NCBI GenBank assembly: GCA_039000515.1
Contig: JBCFYV010002255.1
Span: forward strand, 18,756,390-18,820,389
DNA length: 64,000 bases
Origin: Timema cristinae
Taxonomy: Eukaryota; Arthropoda; Insecta; Phasmatodea; Timematidae
Direction of reading: 5' to 3'
A program made the position numbers and the translations under genes. The notes beneath the pieces were generated by a model. It was given only the letters and a program-made list of their open reading frames with translations. It was not told where the DNA came from and did no database searches. Below are positions 31,204 to 40,705 of the stretch, one piece after another; the stretch's first letter is position 1, and every line of letters begins with the position of its first letter.

Positions 31204-32260
31204 ATTCCCCTATTATTTATTCGACGTGGTAAAGTGTTTTATTTGATTTGTGAATTTATAGCCGTTGAATGTTATATATATATAATTACATTCAACGTTA
31301 TAGCTTTCCACTAGAGGTTGGAGAGGGGTGGGATAAGGGGTGTGAAATGTGAATTAATGATTGCAGCCTGCTAGGTGTCTAGAGAGATGTGTCCATGTCA
31401 CACCACTATATCCACTTGCTTACAATAATGTCAGGTAAAAGGAAGGTAGAATTGTGAATAAATGTTTGAGAGTTGGGGGAGGTGATAAAGAATTTGAAGG
31501 GTACATGGGAAAATGAGGTTAAATCACATTTTACATATAACTTTTATAGGACAATAACTTTTATATCCCCAACCCCACAAGGTGCCCAGCAAATACCTTT
31601 TTTTTAAATAAATTTAAATGTAACAGACTGATTTTAACCATAACATAAATTGTATTAAAAAGATTTCATGAGTGTCTAACAGATGGCATAAAAAATATAT
31701 TTTGACTAATAACTGCTAAGGGTGCCATCAACTTAAAAGAACACTCAATAAAATTGCAATATTTATTATGGAAATGGATTTTCTGAAACTTGAAAAAAAA
31801 AATCTCAGTTATCTTTGATTTTTTTAACTTGATAAAAATGACTATTTGTTTGAGTAGATATATTTCTTTGTTTCTAATCAATTTCATTTCTCGGAATTTC
31901 AAACGAAATGCCGTTAAAAATCAGCCTATTTTAAATTTATATAAAAAAAATTACACCACAAAACTTAACATATAAGTTTCTTTTTAATCCTTATAAGTAC
32001 ATTTTGATCTCTATCGCCTTCATTTTAGTTTAAAACACTTATTAAACCACTTATTAAATGACGCGGGTTTCTTAACGTCAACAACACGAATTAGGCACCT
32101 CGTTAGACATCCCCCTTAATATTTGTGTAAAAACATATAACATGAACATTTTGCCACAGCTATTTTGTTTATTCGATTATGTTCAAGTATGTATCCACAA
32201 ACGTACAACAAATTTTTAAGTAAGTGAATTAGATTGGTACTTAATGTATTGAATTTAATA
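31204..32260. other. Unannotated stretch with a short hairpin
   Basis: GTTGAATGT(TATATATATATAATT)ACATTCAAC at 31264-31297 forms a hairpin. The rest is AT-rich with some G-rich runs at 31310-31340. The last 12 bases (TTGAATTTAATA) are a target duplication. Confidence 0.5.
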
Positions 32261-32319
32261 ATAATAATAATAATAAATACTTAGCTCCACGTCTTACCAC
32301 CCATTCGGGTTATATGATT
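32261..32319 (-). repeat. Tail-only SINE/LINE insertion with perfect 12-bp duplication
   Basis: Consists only of (AAT)n and about 35 bases of the shared tail complement (CTCCACGTCTTACCACCCAT with TCGGGTTATATG). TTGAATTTAATA at 32249-32260 is repeated exactly at 32320-32331. It is an extreme 5' truncation integrated by reverse transcription from the tail. It cannot be told whether the template was a SINE or the partner LINE. Confidence 0.8.
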
Positions 32320-32331
32320 TTGAATTTAATA

Positions 32332-32639
32332 TATCGTGTGAACAAAAATAAAATAGATTTAGAATTAGGTGACTAATTAAATCATTCTATACACATTCAT
32401 GTCTATATTTATAATCATCCGTGATCTCTGAAATGTGTTAGAAATTTATGAAAATAATAAACTTTTTTTAATTTTTTTAAAATATTTAACATGTACTTTC
32501 TGAACCAGGAGTTCCTACCTGGGGTATGGTAACCAAATACTGGGTGTATGGAATTTTATCTCTGAATAGAAAAAAAAACTACTGGCTGAAGTTATACCTG
32601 ATTTTCATAGGAAGCCGTTTTATAAAACACAAACATATT
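32332..32639. other. Unannotated stretch
   Basis: AT-rich unique sequence with no supported feature. Confidence 0.45.
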
Positions 32640-32830
32640 TCTTACGACCAACGTTTTACTATTTTATTTAGTGCTATTTTACATATGTCGATAATATCTA
32701 TCAAAAGTGACAGGTGCAAGTCACATGACTTAACGTGTGAATATGTGAAAGGAATTTAGTAGCTTTTATAACAGTCATTTGATGGCTTTTCTATGAAAAT
32801 TGAGTATAGCTTGTGTATTTGTGATTTGCC
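32640..32830 (+). repeat. Family F copy
   Basis: One of the fuller copies: TTACTATTTTATTTAGTGCT, GTCGATAATATCTATCAAAA, GTGACAGGTGCAAGTCACAT, GTGAATATGTGAAAGG, and one 51-bp unit ending CTATGAAAATTGAGTATAGC. Confidence 0.65.
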
Positions 32831-32905
32831 TTTTTCTATAAATAAAAATTATACACTCCTTAGGATTTTCTTTCAGTTCAGTTCTGTTTTTATTTTGTTT
32901 TTCTG

Positions 32906-33147
32906 TCACGCGTTTTACTACCTGTTTTAGCTATATGCTTGGATACTAATTACGCTATTGGTTTATGACGGCTATATTTGGGGGAAGTTTACCCCATTTG
33001 CATGGAAGGAGATTGGTAGAAAGACATTTTTTTGTAAAACCATCCTCAGTACATCTGACCGTGACTCGAACCTTGATCTCCCGTCATCGGCAGTCTAGTT
33101 TACTGCGAGAATAGCACCTTAGACCATGCGGCCACCGAATCGGGTAG
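32906..33147 (-). repeat. SINE-B1 copy, minus strand
   Basis: Tail complement diverged (GTCACGCGTTTTACTACCTG), body, B box (CGTGACTCGAACCTTGATCT) and B1 head complement (TAGACCATGCGGCCACCG). Confidence 0.78.
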
Positions 33148-33239
33148 CTGTTCTGTTCCTAGCTATCTATATTTAGAGTAAAACCATGTTATTGACTTCT
33201 TTTAAAGTCATACTGGTACTCTATAAGACTGGTGGTGAA

Positions 33240-33282
33240 GCTGATGATGATGATGATTATAATGATGATAGTGATAATAATA
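33240..33282. repeat. (GAT)n-like microsatellite
   Basis: GATGATGATGATGATTATAA followed by interrupted GAT and AAT units. Confidence 0.8.
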
Positions 33283-33414
33283 TCTACAGCCTGGAGAAGG
33301 GGGTTTGGGAACATATTGGGGCGATCCCTTGGTGATTTGTAACGGTCAAAAAGGTTAAGAACCACTGTTCTAAACCTTGTATTGGCACACGACTTATAAA
33401 TTAACTTAAATCTA

Positions 33415-33667
33415 ATATTTATATTTAGCACCACGTCTTACTACCCATTTGGGTTATACGCTTTAAGTCCTAATTACGCTAATGGATTAGAATTGGGAAG
33501 GTTGAGTTAGAGGAAGTGAACCCGCATTTGCGTGGAGGGAGAGTGGAAAAACATTTAGGAAAAACCACCCCCAGTTCACCCGACCGAGATTCGAACCTCG
33601 ATCTCCCCGTCCTCATCAGTCGGCTCAACACGACAAGCGCGTTAGCCAACTACGCCACCGAGGCGGG
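33415..33667 (-). repeat. SINE-B2 full-length copy, minus strand, 13-bp duplication
   Basis: Complete from tail complement to the GCCACCGAGGCGGG end. TAACTTAAATCTA lies at 33402-33414 and 33668-33680. The B-box complement GAGATTCGAACCTCGATC is intact. Confidence 0.9.
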
Positions 33668-33704
33668 TAACTTAAATCTAGAACAGACACAAGACCCAGC
33701 CTTC

Positions 33705-33790
33705 ATTCGTTAATTTATCACTGCTAAAAGGGAAACCTCAAAATAATCCTTGATAAATTTTTCGGCCAACCTGGGACCCTTTCTTCAGAA
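33705..33790 (-). repeat. SINE-C body fragment, minus strand
   Basis: The complement contains CCAGGTTGGCCGAAAAATTT, then GAGGTTTCCCTTTTAGCAGT and GATAAATTAA, matching the region after the B box in SINE-C. Confidence 0.55.
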
Positions 33791-34212
33791 GGTAGATATG
33801 TTAATGATTGGGCCAAGATGTTTTACTATATTATTTCATAATTATATAAATATAAAATAAATTTATAATAAAGAGGAAAATTTAAATTCGTTGAATAGAC
33901 AAAAAAGATGTTTTGTAAAAATATATATATGTTTTCTAATTTGATTTCAGAAATAAGCAATTATAACAATGTTGGTTTTAAAATAGTTTTCCTTTTCAAG
34001 TTTAGCTCATATTCTTTTTTATGTATAGGGTCCTGAGTTGGGAACTTTCAGACTTGAGACATCTCAAGCGAATTCTTAGGGGATTAGTTATTAAATGGTT
34101 CGAAAATAAAATGGAAAATTTTCTAAAACATCAAGTTTTCCGAAACAAATTTAAGGAAAAGTTTTCCATTTACCTCTTTTCTTCATCTACAGCCTATTCT
34201 CTTAGATGAGAC
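33791..34212. other. Unannotated stretch
   Basis: AT-rich unique sequence with no supported feature. Confidence 0.45.
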
Positions 34213-34349
34213 GGTGACCTGGCGGTCTAGGGTAAGGGGTCAGGCTTCTGTGTCCGAGGTTTAATTCCCGGTCCCGACAGAGATTTATCTGATTACCAAA
34301 CCTTTCCTTCACCTCTGACAAGACGTGTATTGATCACCACTTGTGAATG
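34213..34349 (+). repeat. SINE-A left half, 3'-truncated
   Basis: Starts GGTGACCTGGCGGTCTAGGG and runs to CACCACTTGTGAATG, then stops. The breakpoint is the same internal position where the copies at 7916 and 24618 begin. Lacks the tail, which reverse transcription could not lose directly, so a later deletion or recombination is likely. Confidence 0.8.
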
Positions 34350-34578
34350 ATTTCAGAGGCGTGTGATTATATTTATTCATTAAAAAATATGTGCATACGG
34401 TTTATTCAAAAATCAATTTATTTAGTAGATATAATAAAACCAAATAAAATTGATTGCACTGATTTTGACAAGTCAAGAAATCTTTCAAGTCTTTATATTT
34501 CCAATAGATTAAACGGTAATTCCGGACACATGCAAAATATCAATTTATTAAATTCTTGTTAACGCTTATTAAATATAC

Positions 34579-34790
34579 GACCTGCTTAGGTGACCACGAG
34601 TTTTAAGGCACCAAGCTCTTCTAGTCTAATTTGCTGGTGGTGGTTGAAATTGGAACCCCTGTACAAGAAATATTATGGGGATGGGGGTCTTTCCCTAAAT
34701 GTGTTTCAACCCGCCTTCTACGCAAATGCGGGTTCGATTTATATAAATTCTACCTTATTCACCCCTAGCCCATATGTGCGACTAAATTCA
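34579..34790 (+). repeat. Diverged SINE-B copy without tail
   Basis: GACCTGCTTAGGTGACCACG, then CCCGCCTTCTACGCAAATGC and GGGTTCGATTTATATAAATT follow the B body order. The tail is absent. Confidence 0.55.
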
Positions 34791-34938
34791 CATAGCTTGG
34801 ACGCAGAATTCAGCTCTTCAGTGTTTAAATACATCTGTAATTATTTTAATACTTTTAACTACAACATTTCACTTTTAGGCCAACGGTCGAGCTACAACTA
34901 AATTCGTTTAAACCACATTGTCATTGATGTGAGGGAAA

Positions 34939-35003
34939 AATAATAAACCAAAATCCGGATGTGTGTGTATGTATATATACATCCGGATTTTGGTTTTATT
35001 ATT
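34939..35003. repeat. Perfect hairpin, 65 bp
   Basis: AATAATAAACCAAAATCCGG with ATGT on the left is the complement of ACATCCGGATTTTGG with TTTTATTATT on the right, around a GTGTGTATGTATAT loop. Probably the end structure or a deletion derivative of a DNA transposon. Confidence 0.75.
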
Positions 35004-35129
35004 GTTTATATAAATAGAATGTGGGTGTCCTAGGTGTTAGCTTTGTACCCCAAATTTGATCGAGATCGGTTGATTAATTTAAAAGCTATAAAACACTTGA
35101 GCACAAAAAGCCAATTAAAAAATTATTTT

Positions 35130-35272
35130 ATCCGACAGTTTAAAAAATTAATAGATCAACTTTCAAGTATTCATACGTTAGGTCATGTGAGCTGCAGCTG
35201 TCACTTTGGTAGATATTATTTCAATACTATTAAAATAACACTAATATAGTAAATCAATTTTGGCCGCAAAAA
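35130..35272 (-). repeat. Family F copy, minus strand
   Basis: CAACTTTCAAGTATTCATAC, GTTAGGTCATGTGAGCTGCA, GCTGTCACTTTGGTAGATAT and, at the right, CAATTTTGGCCGCAAA. Confidence 0.6.
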
Positions 35273-35417
35273 TGTATTAATTTGTCTTAAGGATCCTTAC
35301 TTATAAAAATCGTACAGTATTCTAATTCATAAGGTCTTTTAACCAAGACTCGATAAAATACCTGTATATCCTCAAAGTCATGAGAAGATGAAGCAATTTA
35401 AGAGTAGGGAATGATTC

Positions 35418-35660
35418 TTGAGGCGTGTGAGAGTGCAACATGTGTTGAGAGTGACTCTCGCCCTATGTGTCGCCATGTATGTACAATACCTGTGGGCCTG
35501 CAGGTCAACCTTGGCTGGCCAGGGCTTGAACAGGGACGAGGTCAAGGTCACACAGCCTGACCCCCTCCATTTCTCCAATCATGCGCAAGAGCACTCGGTC
35601 ACATCCTCCAGAGGCGCTGTTCGTACTCACCGCGGCACACAACACAAGTTCTATAATACT
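35418..35660 (+). CDS. GC-rich open segment, possible signal-anchor exon, unknown gene
   Basis: A locally GC-rich, apparently unique segment keeps one plus-strand frame open for about 110 codons from just after a stop at 35412-35414. Early residues read RRVRVQHVLRVTLALCVAMY, a basic stretch followed by a hydrophobic run like a type II membrane anchor or signal peptide. The rest is polar (LNRDEVKVTQPDP). The first in-frame ATG lies inside the hydrophobic run. No good acceptor lies upstream, and the only donor-like site is CCTGCAG|GTCAAC at 35503. No family is recognised. It may be an exon, a 5' untranslated region, or a chance frame in GC-rich sequence. It is followed by a SINE-B2 insertion. 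Confidence 0.25.
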
Positions 35661-35704
35661 CTCTCTCTTCCCTCTCTTAGCCTAGTATTGATGACGCAAT
35701 TTTT

Positions 35705-35972
35705 AATAATAATAATAATAATAATATTAACACCACGTCTTACTACCCGTTCAGGTTATACGCTTTAAGTACTAATTACATTAATGGATTTAGGAATTGG
35801 GAAGGTTTAATTAGAGGAAGTGATCCCAGCATTTGCGTGGAAGGAGAGTGGAAAACCATTTAGGAAAAACCGCCCCCAGTTCACCCGACCGGATTCGAAC
35901 CTCGATCTCCCCATCCTCATCAGTCGAGCTCAACACGTCTAGCGCGTTAGCCAACTACGCCACCGAGGCGGG
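35705..35972 (-). repeat. SINE-B2 full-length copy, minus strand, 13-bp duplication
   Basis: TGACGCAATTTTT lies at 35692-35704 and 35973-35985. Tail, body and head complements are complete. Confidence 0.92.
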
Positions 35973-35985
35973 TGACGCAATTTTT

Positions 35986-36317
35986 GATCATTGGAAAAAG
36001 AAAAAGTATTTGAGGGAGAAAAAATTACATATAATTTAGTCGGTGAAGTACAATATATTTTAAAGTAATTTTTTATCTTTTTAGGGGTCACTTTTTAAAT
36101 TCAGAGCGAGATCTAAATCGAAGATAAGGTTCTTTTTGTAACGTTCCCGTAATACTACTTTTAATTTTTCCATTCAATGCATCTAAGTAAAGTGAAAAGT
36201 TAGAGAAAAACCAAAGCACAATATTTTTGTTATTATTATTATGATGTAATGTTCTTTTAAATCCTAAATAGACAATGATTGATTGTTAAAAAATATATTA
36301 TTATTACTATTAATTTT
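35986..36317. other. Unannotated stretch
   Basis: AT-rich unique sequence with no supported feature. Confidence 0.45.
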
Positions 36318-36570
36318 ATATTCTGAAAACTGAAAAATTACACCTGGACATGGGGAATTGAACCCTGGATCTCTAGCTTAGTACGCCAATGTTCTTACCA
36401 CTATCAGGATTCATCCCATGCCTAGGGTCATGAAGGGAGTGAAGACTGACCCTGGCACGGGACTAATCCTGGTTATCTCCGTGGTTAGAACATTGGCGTA
36501 CTAATCTAAAGATCCAGGGTTCGATTCCCATGTCCAGGTTTCATTTTTCAATTTTCAGAATATGATGTCT
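36318..36570. repeat. Inverted pair of tRNA-like sequences (foldback)
   Basis: Two tRNA-like units face each other. The right arm reads GTGGTTAGAACATTGGCGTA, then AAGATCCAGGGTTCGATTCC and CATGTCCAGG on the plus strand. The left arm is its complement (CCTGGACATGGGGAATTGAA, CCCTGGATCT). Arms of about 85 bp include the flanking ATTTTCAGAAT. An 85-bp spacer contains a further weak palindrome (CATGCCTAGGGTCATG, CCTGGCACGGG). Both arms keep A-box- and B-box-like motifs. Possible origins are head-to-head SINE insertion or a foldback transposon that captured a tRNA-like promoter. Confidence 0.75.
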
Positions 36571-36831
36571 ATATGGAGTAATCCTCACTAAAGAGCCTAA
36601 ATAATATTTTGGCTATTTTATTCACTTTTAATATTATTATACGGTGACATAGCTGTTATTTATCCATGATTGCGTTATAGAAGACATTTAATGACAAGTC
36701 TGTGTTAAACGTATGTTTTTGAAGGATTTAAAATTATATATGTTGAAATGTGTCATGTTTTGTGAGGTTTTTTTTCTTTCAAATCTGTATATGATTTATT
36801 TAGGTTTTTTCCTTCCTTCTAAAGGTTTAAA

Positions 36832-36972
36832 TTATTATATTATTATTATTATTATATAGCACCGCGTCTTACTACCCGTTCGGGTTATACGCACTTACGC
36901 TAATGTGTAATGGTAGGGTGATTGTGAGATGAAATGAAGGACCTACAGTTTAACGTGGAATCCGAACCACGT
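36832..36972 (-). repeat. 5'-truncated SINE-A, minus strand, perfect 12-bp duplication
   Basis: Contains (ATT)n, tail and the distal body only, ending at GTGGAATCCGAACCACG inside the second B-box-like motif. TAAAGGTTTAAA lies at 36820-36831 and 36973-36984. Confidence 0.9.
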
Positions 36973-37071
36973 TAAAGGTTTAAAAATACGTGAAGGTTAT
37001 TGTGGTTGTCGAAGTAGAAACAAAGTATATCTGACCCTCGACTTCTACATTTTAGAGCTTCACGCATTCAT

Positions 37072-37190
37072 ATTTTTTTATAGGTATTGATTATTTCTAC
37101 CAAAAATGACAGCTGCAGATCACATGACGTTTACGTATTAATACGTTAAAGTAGATCTAATAAATTATCTAGCCGTCAGATTGTATTAAC
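37072..37190 (+). repeat. Family F copy
   Basis: TTTATAGGTATTGATTATTT, GACAGCTGCAGATCACATGA, CGTATTAATACGTTAAAG and TAGATCTAATAAATTATCTA in family order. Confidence 0.6.
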
Positions 37191-37292
37191 CAACTATGTC
37201 CAGTACTTAGTAAGAGCAATTCACTTAATTATTTTTTGCCCCAATTATTGTTACCCATCCTGGCAACTCTCATTTGATTAAAGTTATGGGGA

Positions 37293-37476
37293 AGATCCTA
37301 GAAAATAATTAATTAATTTATAGGAAATGCACTCACATTTGCGTTGAAAAAATGAATGAGAAAACATTTATGAATCAAATACACCCCACGGGAATTCAAA
37401 CTCCGACCATCCTCGTCACCAGATTATCAAAGCTAGTAAAAAGAAACTGACGGCTTAGTCCACGTGCCCACCGGTA
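37293..37476 (-). repeat. Diverged SINE-B1, minus strand, tail lost
   Basis: GCACTCACATTTGCGTTGAA, then GGGAATTCAAACTCCGACCA and CGGCTTAGTCCACGTGCCCA, matching body, B box and head complements. Confidence 0.55.
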
Positions 37477-37527
37477 AAGGTTAAGTAAAGTGCAATGCAC
37501 TGAATACGATGATAATAGTAAAGACAC

Positions 37528-37553
37528 GCGCTTCGGTGGTAGAATGTTCTAAG
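37528..37553 (+). repeat. SINE-B1 5' end, split by MITE
   Basis: CGCTTCGGTGGTAGAATGTT with CTAAG is the start of a B1 head. It stops abruptly and the rest of the element resumes at 38046. Confidence 0.6.
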
Positions 37554-38045
37554 CTTGATTCACACGCTCGCCGAAAAATAGAAAACAGAATCTGCGGAGT
37601 AATTCACACTCTTTAAGTTGACCCATGATGCATTGTAACGCAAACTTAAAACAGCTGATTAATAACATATTTTATTTCCTAGAGGATAGATATATATTTT
37701 ATATCATTCTTCCGATAGATATTTTCAAATTATAACGCAGTGTCGTGGCACAATCCATTACATGATTTTCAATCTCCTCACAACAAAGCTATCTGCTTGA
37801 TTCTAGCTCTACAACGCATGCGTTGTCAAATGCGCATGCGCACTGACTTGAAACGGTTTGCTTTGAGATTTGATTGGTTCTCCCGTGCCGAACTTCTCAG
37901 GCAGAGTGGACCAAGTAGAGAAAATTTGAACTTCATCAGAACAGATCGCACCGATTAAGCAGAAATCTTGTGATTGGCTTAGAGCTCGTCACGTGACTAA
38001 GTTTCCATTTTGTGCTAGTTTTTCGGTTAGCGGGGGAATCCACAG
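37554..38045. mobile_element. Roughly 490-bp MITE inserted in SINE-B1, promoter-like motifs inside
   Basis: The left end CTTGATTCACACGCTCGCCG with AAAAATAG matches the complement of the right end (GTGGATTCCCCCGCTAACCG with AAAAACTAG), an imperfect inverted repeat of about 28 bp. TAAG borders both sides and the B1 sequence continues across the insertion. Inside are a GCGCATGCGC palindrome (37831-37840), two ATTGG boxes and GTCACGTGAC (37988-37997), which look like promoter elements. The position inside a split SINE shows the segment is mobile DNA. The superfamily is uncertain; a 4-bp duplication would be unusual, and a longer diverged one is possible. Confidence 0.65.
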
Positions 38046-38272
38046 TAAGGGTAGAAATAAACGGACTGCCAATGATTGGGAGATCTTGGTTCGAATACCT
38101 GTCAGGTGTACTGAGGGTGGTTTTTTTTCCTAAATGGCTATACTCTATTCCACGTAAATGAGGGTATACTTCATCTAAATTCAACATTGTTCATCCCCAG
38201 CACGTTAGGGTAATTAGTTGGTCTTTATTTATTTACGTGTAACCCGAACGGGTAGTAAACGCTGCTCTAAAA
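38046..38272 (+). repeat. SINE-B1 remainder after MITE
   Basis: Continues from the second half of the head (GACTGCCAATGATTGGGAGA, TTGGTTCGAATACCTGTCAG) through body to tail (TAACCCGAACGGGTAGTAAA). Confidence 0.75.
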
Positions 38273-38284
38273 ATAAATAGTATT

Positions 38285-38480
38285 AACACCCGCATTGGTG
38301 GGCACGTAGGATAAACGTCAGGCTTATATAGTTTGGTTTGTCAGTAACGAAGAGGTCGGAGTACGATTACTGGCAGGGTATTTTGAAGGTGTTTTTATTT
38401 TATAGATGGGTTTACACTCTACCTCCATGAAAATGCGGCTAAATTTAGTCTAAACTATCTCCCTTAACCTACTGTTGTAG
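38285..38480 (+). repeat. Diverged SINE-B1 copy without tail
   Basis: CACCCGCATTGGTGGGCACG, GTCGGAGTACGATTACTGGC and ACTCTACCTCCATGAAAATG follow the B1 order. The tail is lost. Confidence 0.6.
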
Positions 38481-38497
38481 TTAAAATAATGTGAATA

Positions 38498-38715
38498 GTC
38501 CAACACTTTAGCTTAGCTGGTAATGCTTCTACCTACTATGACATGGGTCCCGAATTTGATTCTTAGCATGGCCAAAGAATTTATCATTGGTGAAATATGG
38601 GTTTTCCCTTTCACAGTGATTAATTAACGGCTCAGGACTGGATGTTGTCTGTTTTGAATATTAAGTTAGTTAATAAGGTGTGAAAACGAGGTCAAATCAG
38701 CCTTTTTAGGACAAT
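38498..38715 (+). repeat. SINE-C copy
   Basis: Head ACTTTAGCTTAGCTGGTAAT, CCCGAATTTGATTCTTAGCA. Body GGTGAAATATGGGTTTTCCC, TTTCACAGTGATTAATTAAC and GGACTGGATGTTGT, shared with copies at 53330, 55620 and 57481. Confidence 0.72.
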
Positions 38716-38739
38716 TGAGGAGCTACTTGAATTAAAAAG

Positions 38740-38835
38740 TAGCGGCTACGGTCTAGAAAACTTAGATATGTGGAAGTGAGTTCATTATGCTGACTACATG
38801 ACATCCTCTATCCACTTATGCGGCGGCCACTCAGT
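38740..38835 (+). repeat. SINE-E body fragment
   Basis: GCTGACTACATGACATCCTC, TATCCACTTATGCGGCGGCC and ACTCAGTCTGTATAG match the complement of the SINE-E copy at 49846-50170. Confidence 0.5.
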
Positions 38836-39489
38836 CTGTATAGATAGCTTGCGGGATGATGGCATGGATATTTTTTTAAAGTCGTGTGTTGTTGATATCA
38901 GCAGTTGGTTCTTAAAGTGGGGAATTTTATAATACCCCGAATAAAATAAATTTAAAATATGAGGATAGCTCGGATAGGGGGTGATAATTTGGGGGAAAAC
39001 ATAGAAATAAAACTGTGAGACTTTGGGGGGAGGGAGGTAATATAAACAAAACTATAAAAATGATTAAAATAAAAACCATTTATCTAGAAGAGCGTGAGAG
39101 CTTATAAGCGACATATTTTGAAATACACTCCTTCAATATTATCCCCTCATTGAGGTCGTTAGTTAAGTTTATGTTGATTGCATTAAAAAGAAGACAAAAT
39201 CATCCACCTATATTCCTCTCAAATTTAATTTTAATCTTTCGAAAAGGATATTTATAAAATTTAAATATATTAGTAAAATTTTATTTTCCAAAATACGATA
39301 CAGGGTAGATATTCGTTCTGTGCTTAGTAAATGCTTCAAACAGTTTTAATTGAAATCCAATTAAAGTAATTCGAATTAATTTTTGGACAGATCTTTTACT
39401 GTTCAGTCATGAGTGAAGAGTTCTTTCATTTGTAATGATTGGTATAATCGTTTCACAGTAGCATGGACCTTCACTGGAAATAAAAAGGT
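38836..39489. other. Unannotated stretch
   Basis: AT-rich with G-rich runs near 38975-39040. No gene seen. Confidence 0.45.
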
Positions 39490-39745
39490 TTTTTTTTCGC
39501 ATCCCGTCTTACTACAAGTTCGGCTTGGACGCTTACGTAATAATACGATAATGTGTTAAGTATGAGTAAAGTTGAACTTAAGTAAATGTACCCACATTTG
39601 AGTGGGAGAGAAAGTGGGATTAAAAAAAAAAATCCCCTCTGTACACGCGACCGGGCTTCAAATACCGATCTCCGCATAAACTTGAACTCCAGTCCATAGC
39701 AAAAATGATGCCTTAATTAGACCATTCCACCACCTAAGTGGGCAA
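39490..39745 (-). repeat. SINE-B1 copy, minus strand
   Basis: TTTTTTTTCGCATCCCGTCT, body and B box (ACCGGGCTTCAAATACCGAT) and head complement ending CCACCACCTAAGTGGG. The head contains an extra duplicated-looking stretch near 39675-39700. Confidence 0.7.
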
Positions 39746-39982
39746 ATATAATATATAAATCTCACTAAAAAGAGTTCCCTAAGATATTGTTTTTACCCCT
39801 TTAAAAAAAGGTTATATCGATTTATATAATTTGTCAAACATTTTATTAAAAAGACTCGAATATCTTAGGAGTGAAAGTGTTTCTTGAAGGGGATCATTTT
39901 ATCATATTTACTCATTTGGAACTCAACTTATTACATGGCCAAGTCATAACTTGCATGATTTCCCTTAGGTCGCTGTTTTTGC

Positions 39983-40278
39983 AATTTGTATAAGATTTTT
40001 TTCTGTCAAAATAAATAAAATATTGCTTCAATAGAAACATTAAGTTTAATTTTATTCACGTAGTGATATCAACATTTCATGAATATCTGTCATAAGCATA
40101 GAGTCATTAGATGACAAACTTCTAAAATGAAGAGAATAAGTTGTCATTAAATTCTATGACACCCTTGATAGATATTTAAGAACCGTTGCTATCATCACGT
40201 GAAGAAAATTAAATTTATGTTTGTATTGAAGCAATATTTGATTTAATTTTGACCAAAAAAGTTTTATGTACAAACTTA
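39983..40278. mobile_element. Family G foldback element, best-preserved copy
   Basis: Arms of about 125 bp: TCAAAATAAATAAAATATTG with CTTCAATAGAAAC pairs with GTTTGTATTGAAGCAATATT with TGATTTAATTTTGA. Farther in, ATATCTGTCATAAGCATAGA pairs with the complement of TTCTATGACACCCTTGATAG. A loop of about 50 bp lies between. Confidence 0.8.
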
Positions 40279-40399
40279 AAAAAAAGTGGTCTTTTCCTAA
40301 CTTTTCCTACATTCCCACCTTAAGTCACACAGTCTTGAAATTTCTCCTCCATCAACTCTTGGGGTATGAGCGCTTTCTCCCCACACTATAACGATTCTG

Positions 40400-40692
40400 G
40401 GGTGACCTGGTGGTCTAGGGGGTAAGGTGTTTGACTTCTGTGCCGAGGGTCCGAGGTTCAATCCTTGGTCCCAGCACAGATCTATCTGATTACCAAAGCC
40501 TTCCTTCACCTCTGACAAGACGTGTATTAATCACATCTTGTTAATGTGGGGAGTTCCAGGTCTCCACCGTGGTTCGGATCCCACGTTAAACTGTAGTTCC
40601 TACATTTCATCTCACAATCACCCTACCACTACTCATTAGCGTAAGTGCGTATAACCCGAACGGGTAGTAAGACGCAGTGCTAATAACAATAA
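40400..40692 (+). repeat. SINE-A full-length copy, 13-bp duplication
   Basis: GGGTGACCTGGTGGTCTAGG to GACGCAGTGCTAATAACAAT. TATAACGATTCTG lies at 40387-40399 and 40693-40705. Confidence 0.93.
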
Positions 40693-40705
40693 TATAACGA
40701 TTCTG

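Noticed and set aside
33516..33713. Recurrent short frames with [18 protein letters not shown] peptides (also at 12713, 35833, 45557, 37936)
   Set aside because: They are translations of the SINE-B body and head.
37740..38045. Apparent CpG/CCAAT/E-box promoter of a housekeeping gene
   Set aside because: The segment lies between imperfect inverted repeats and splits a SINE-B1 that continues on both sides, so it is better explained as a MITE. The motifs are kept as a finding.
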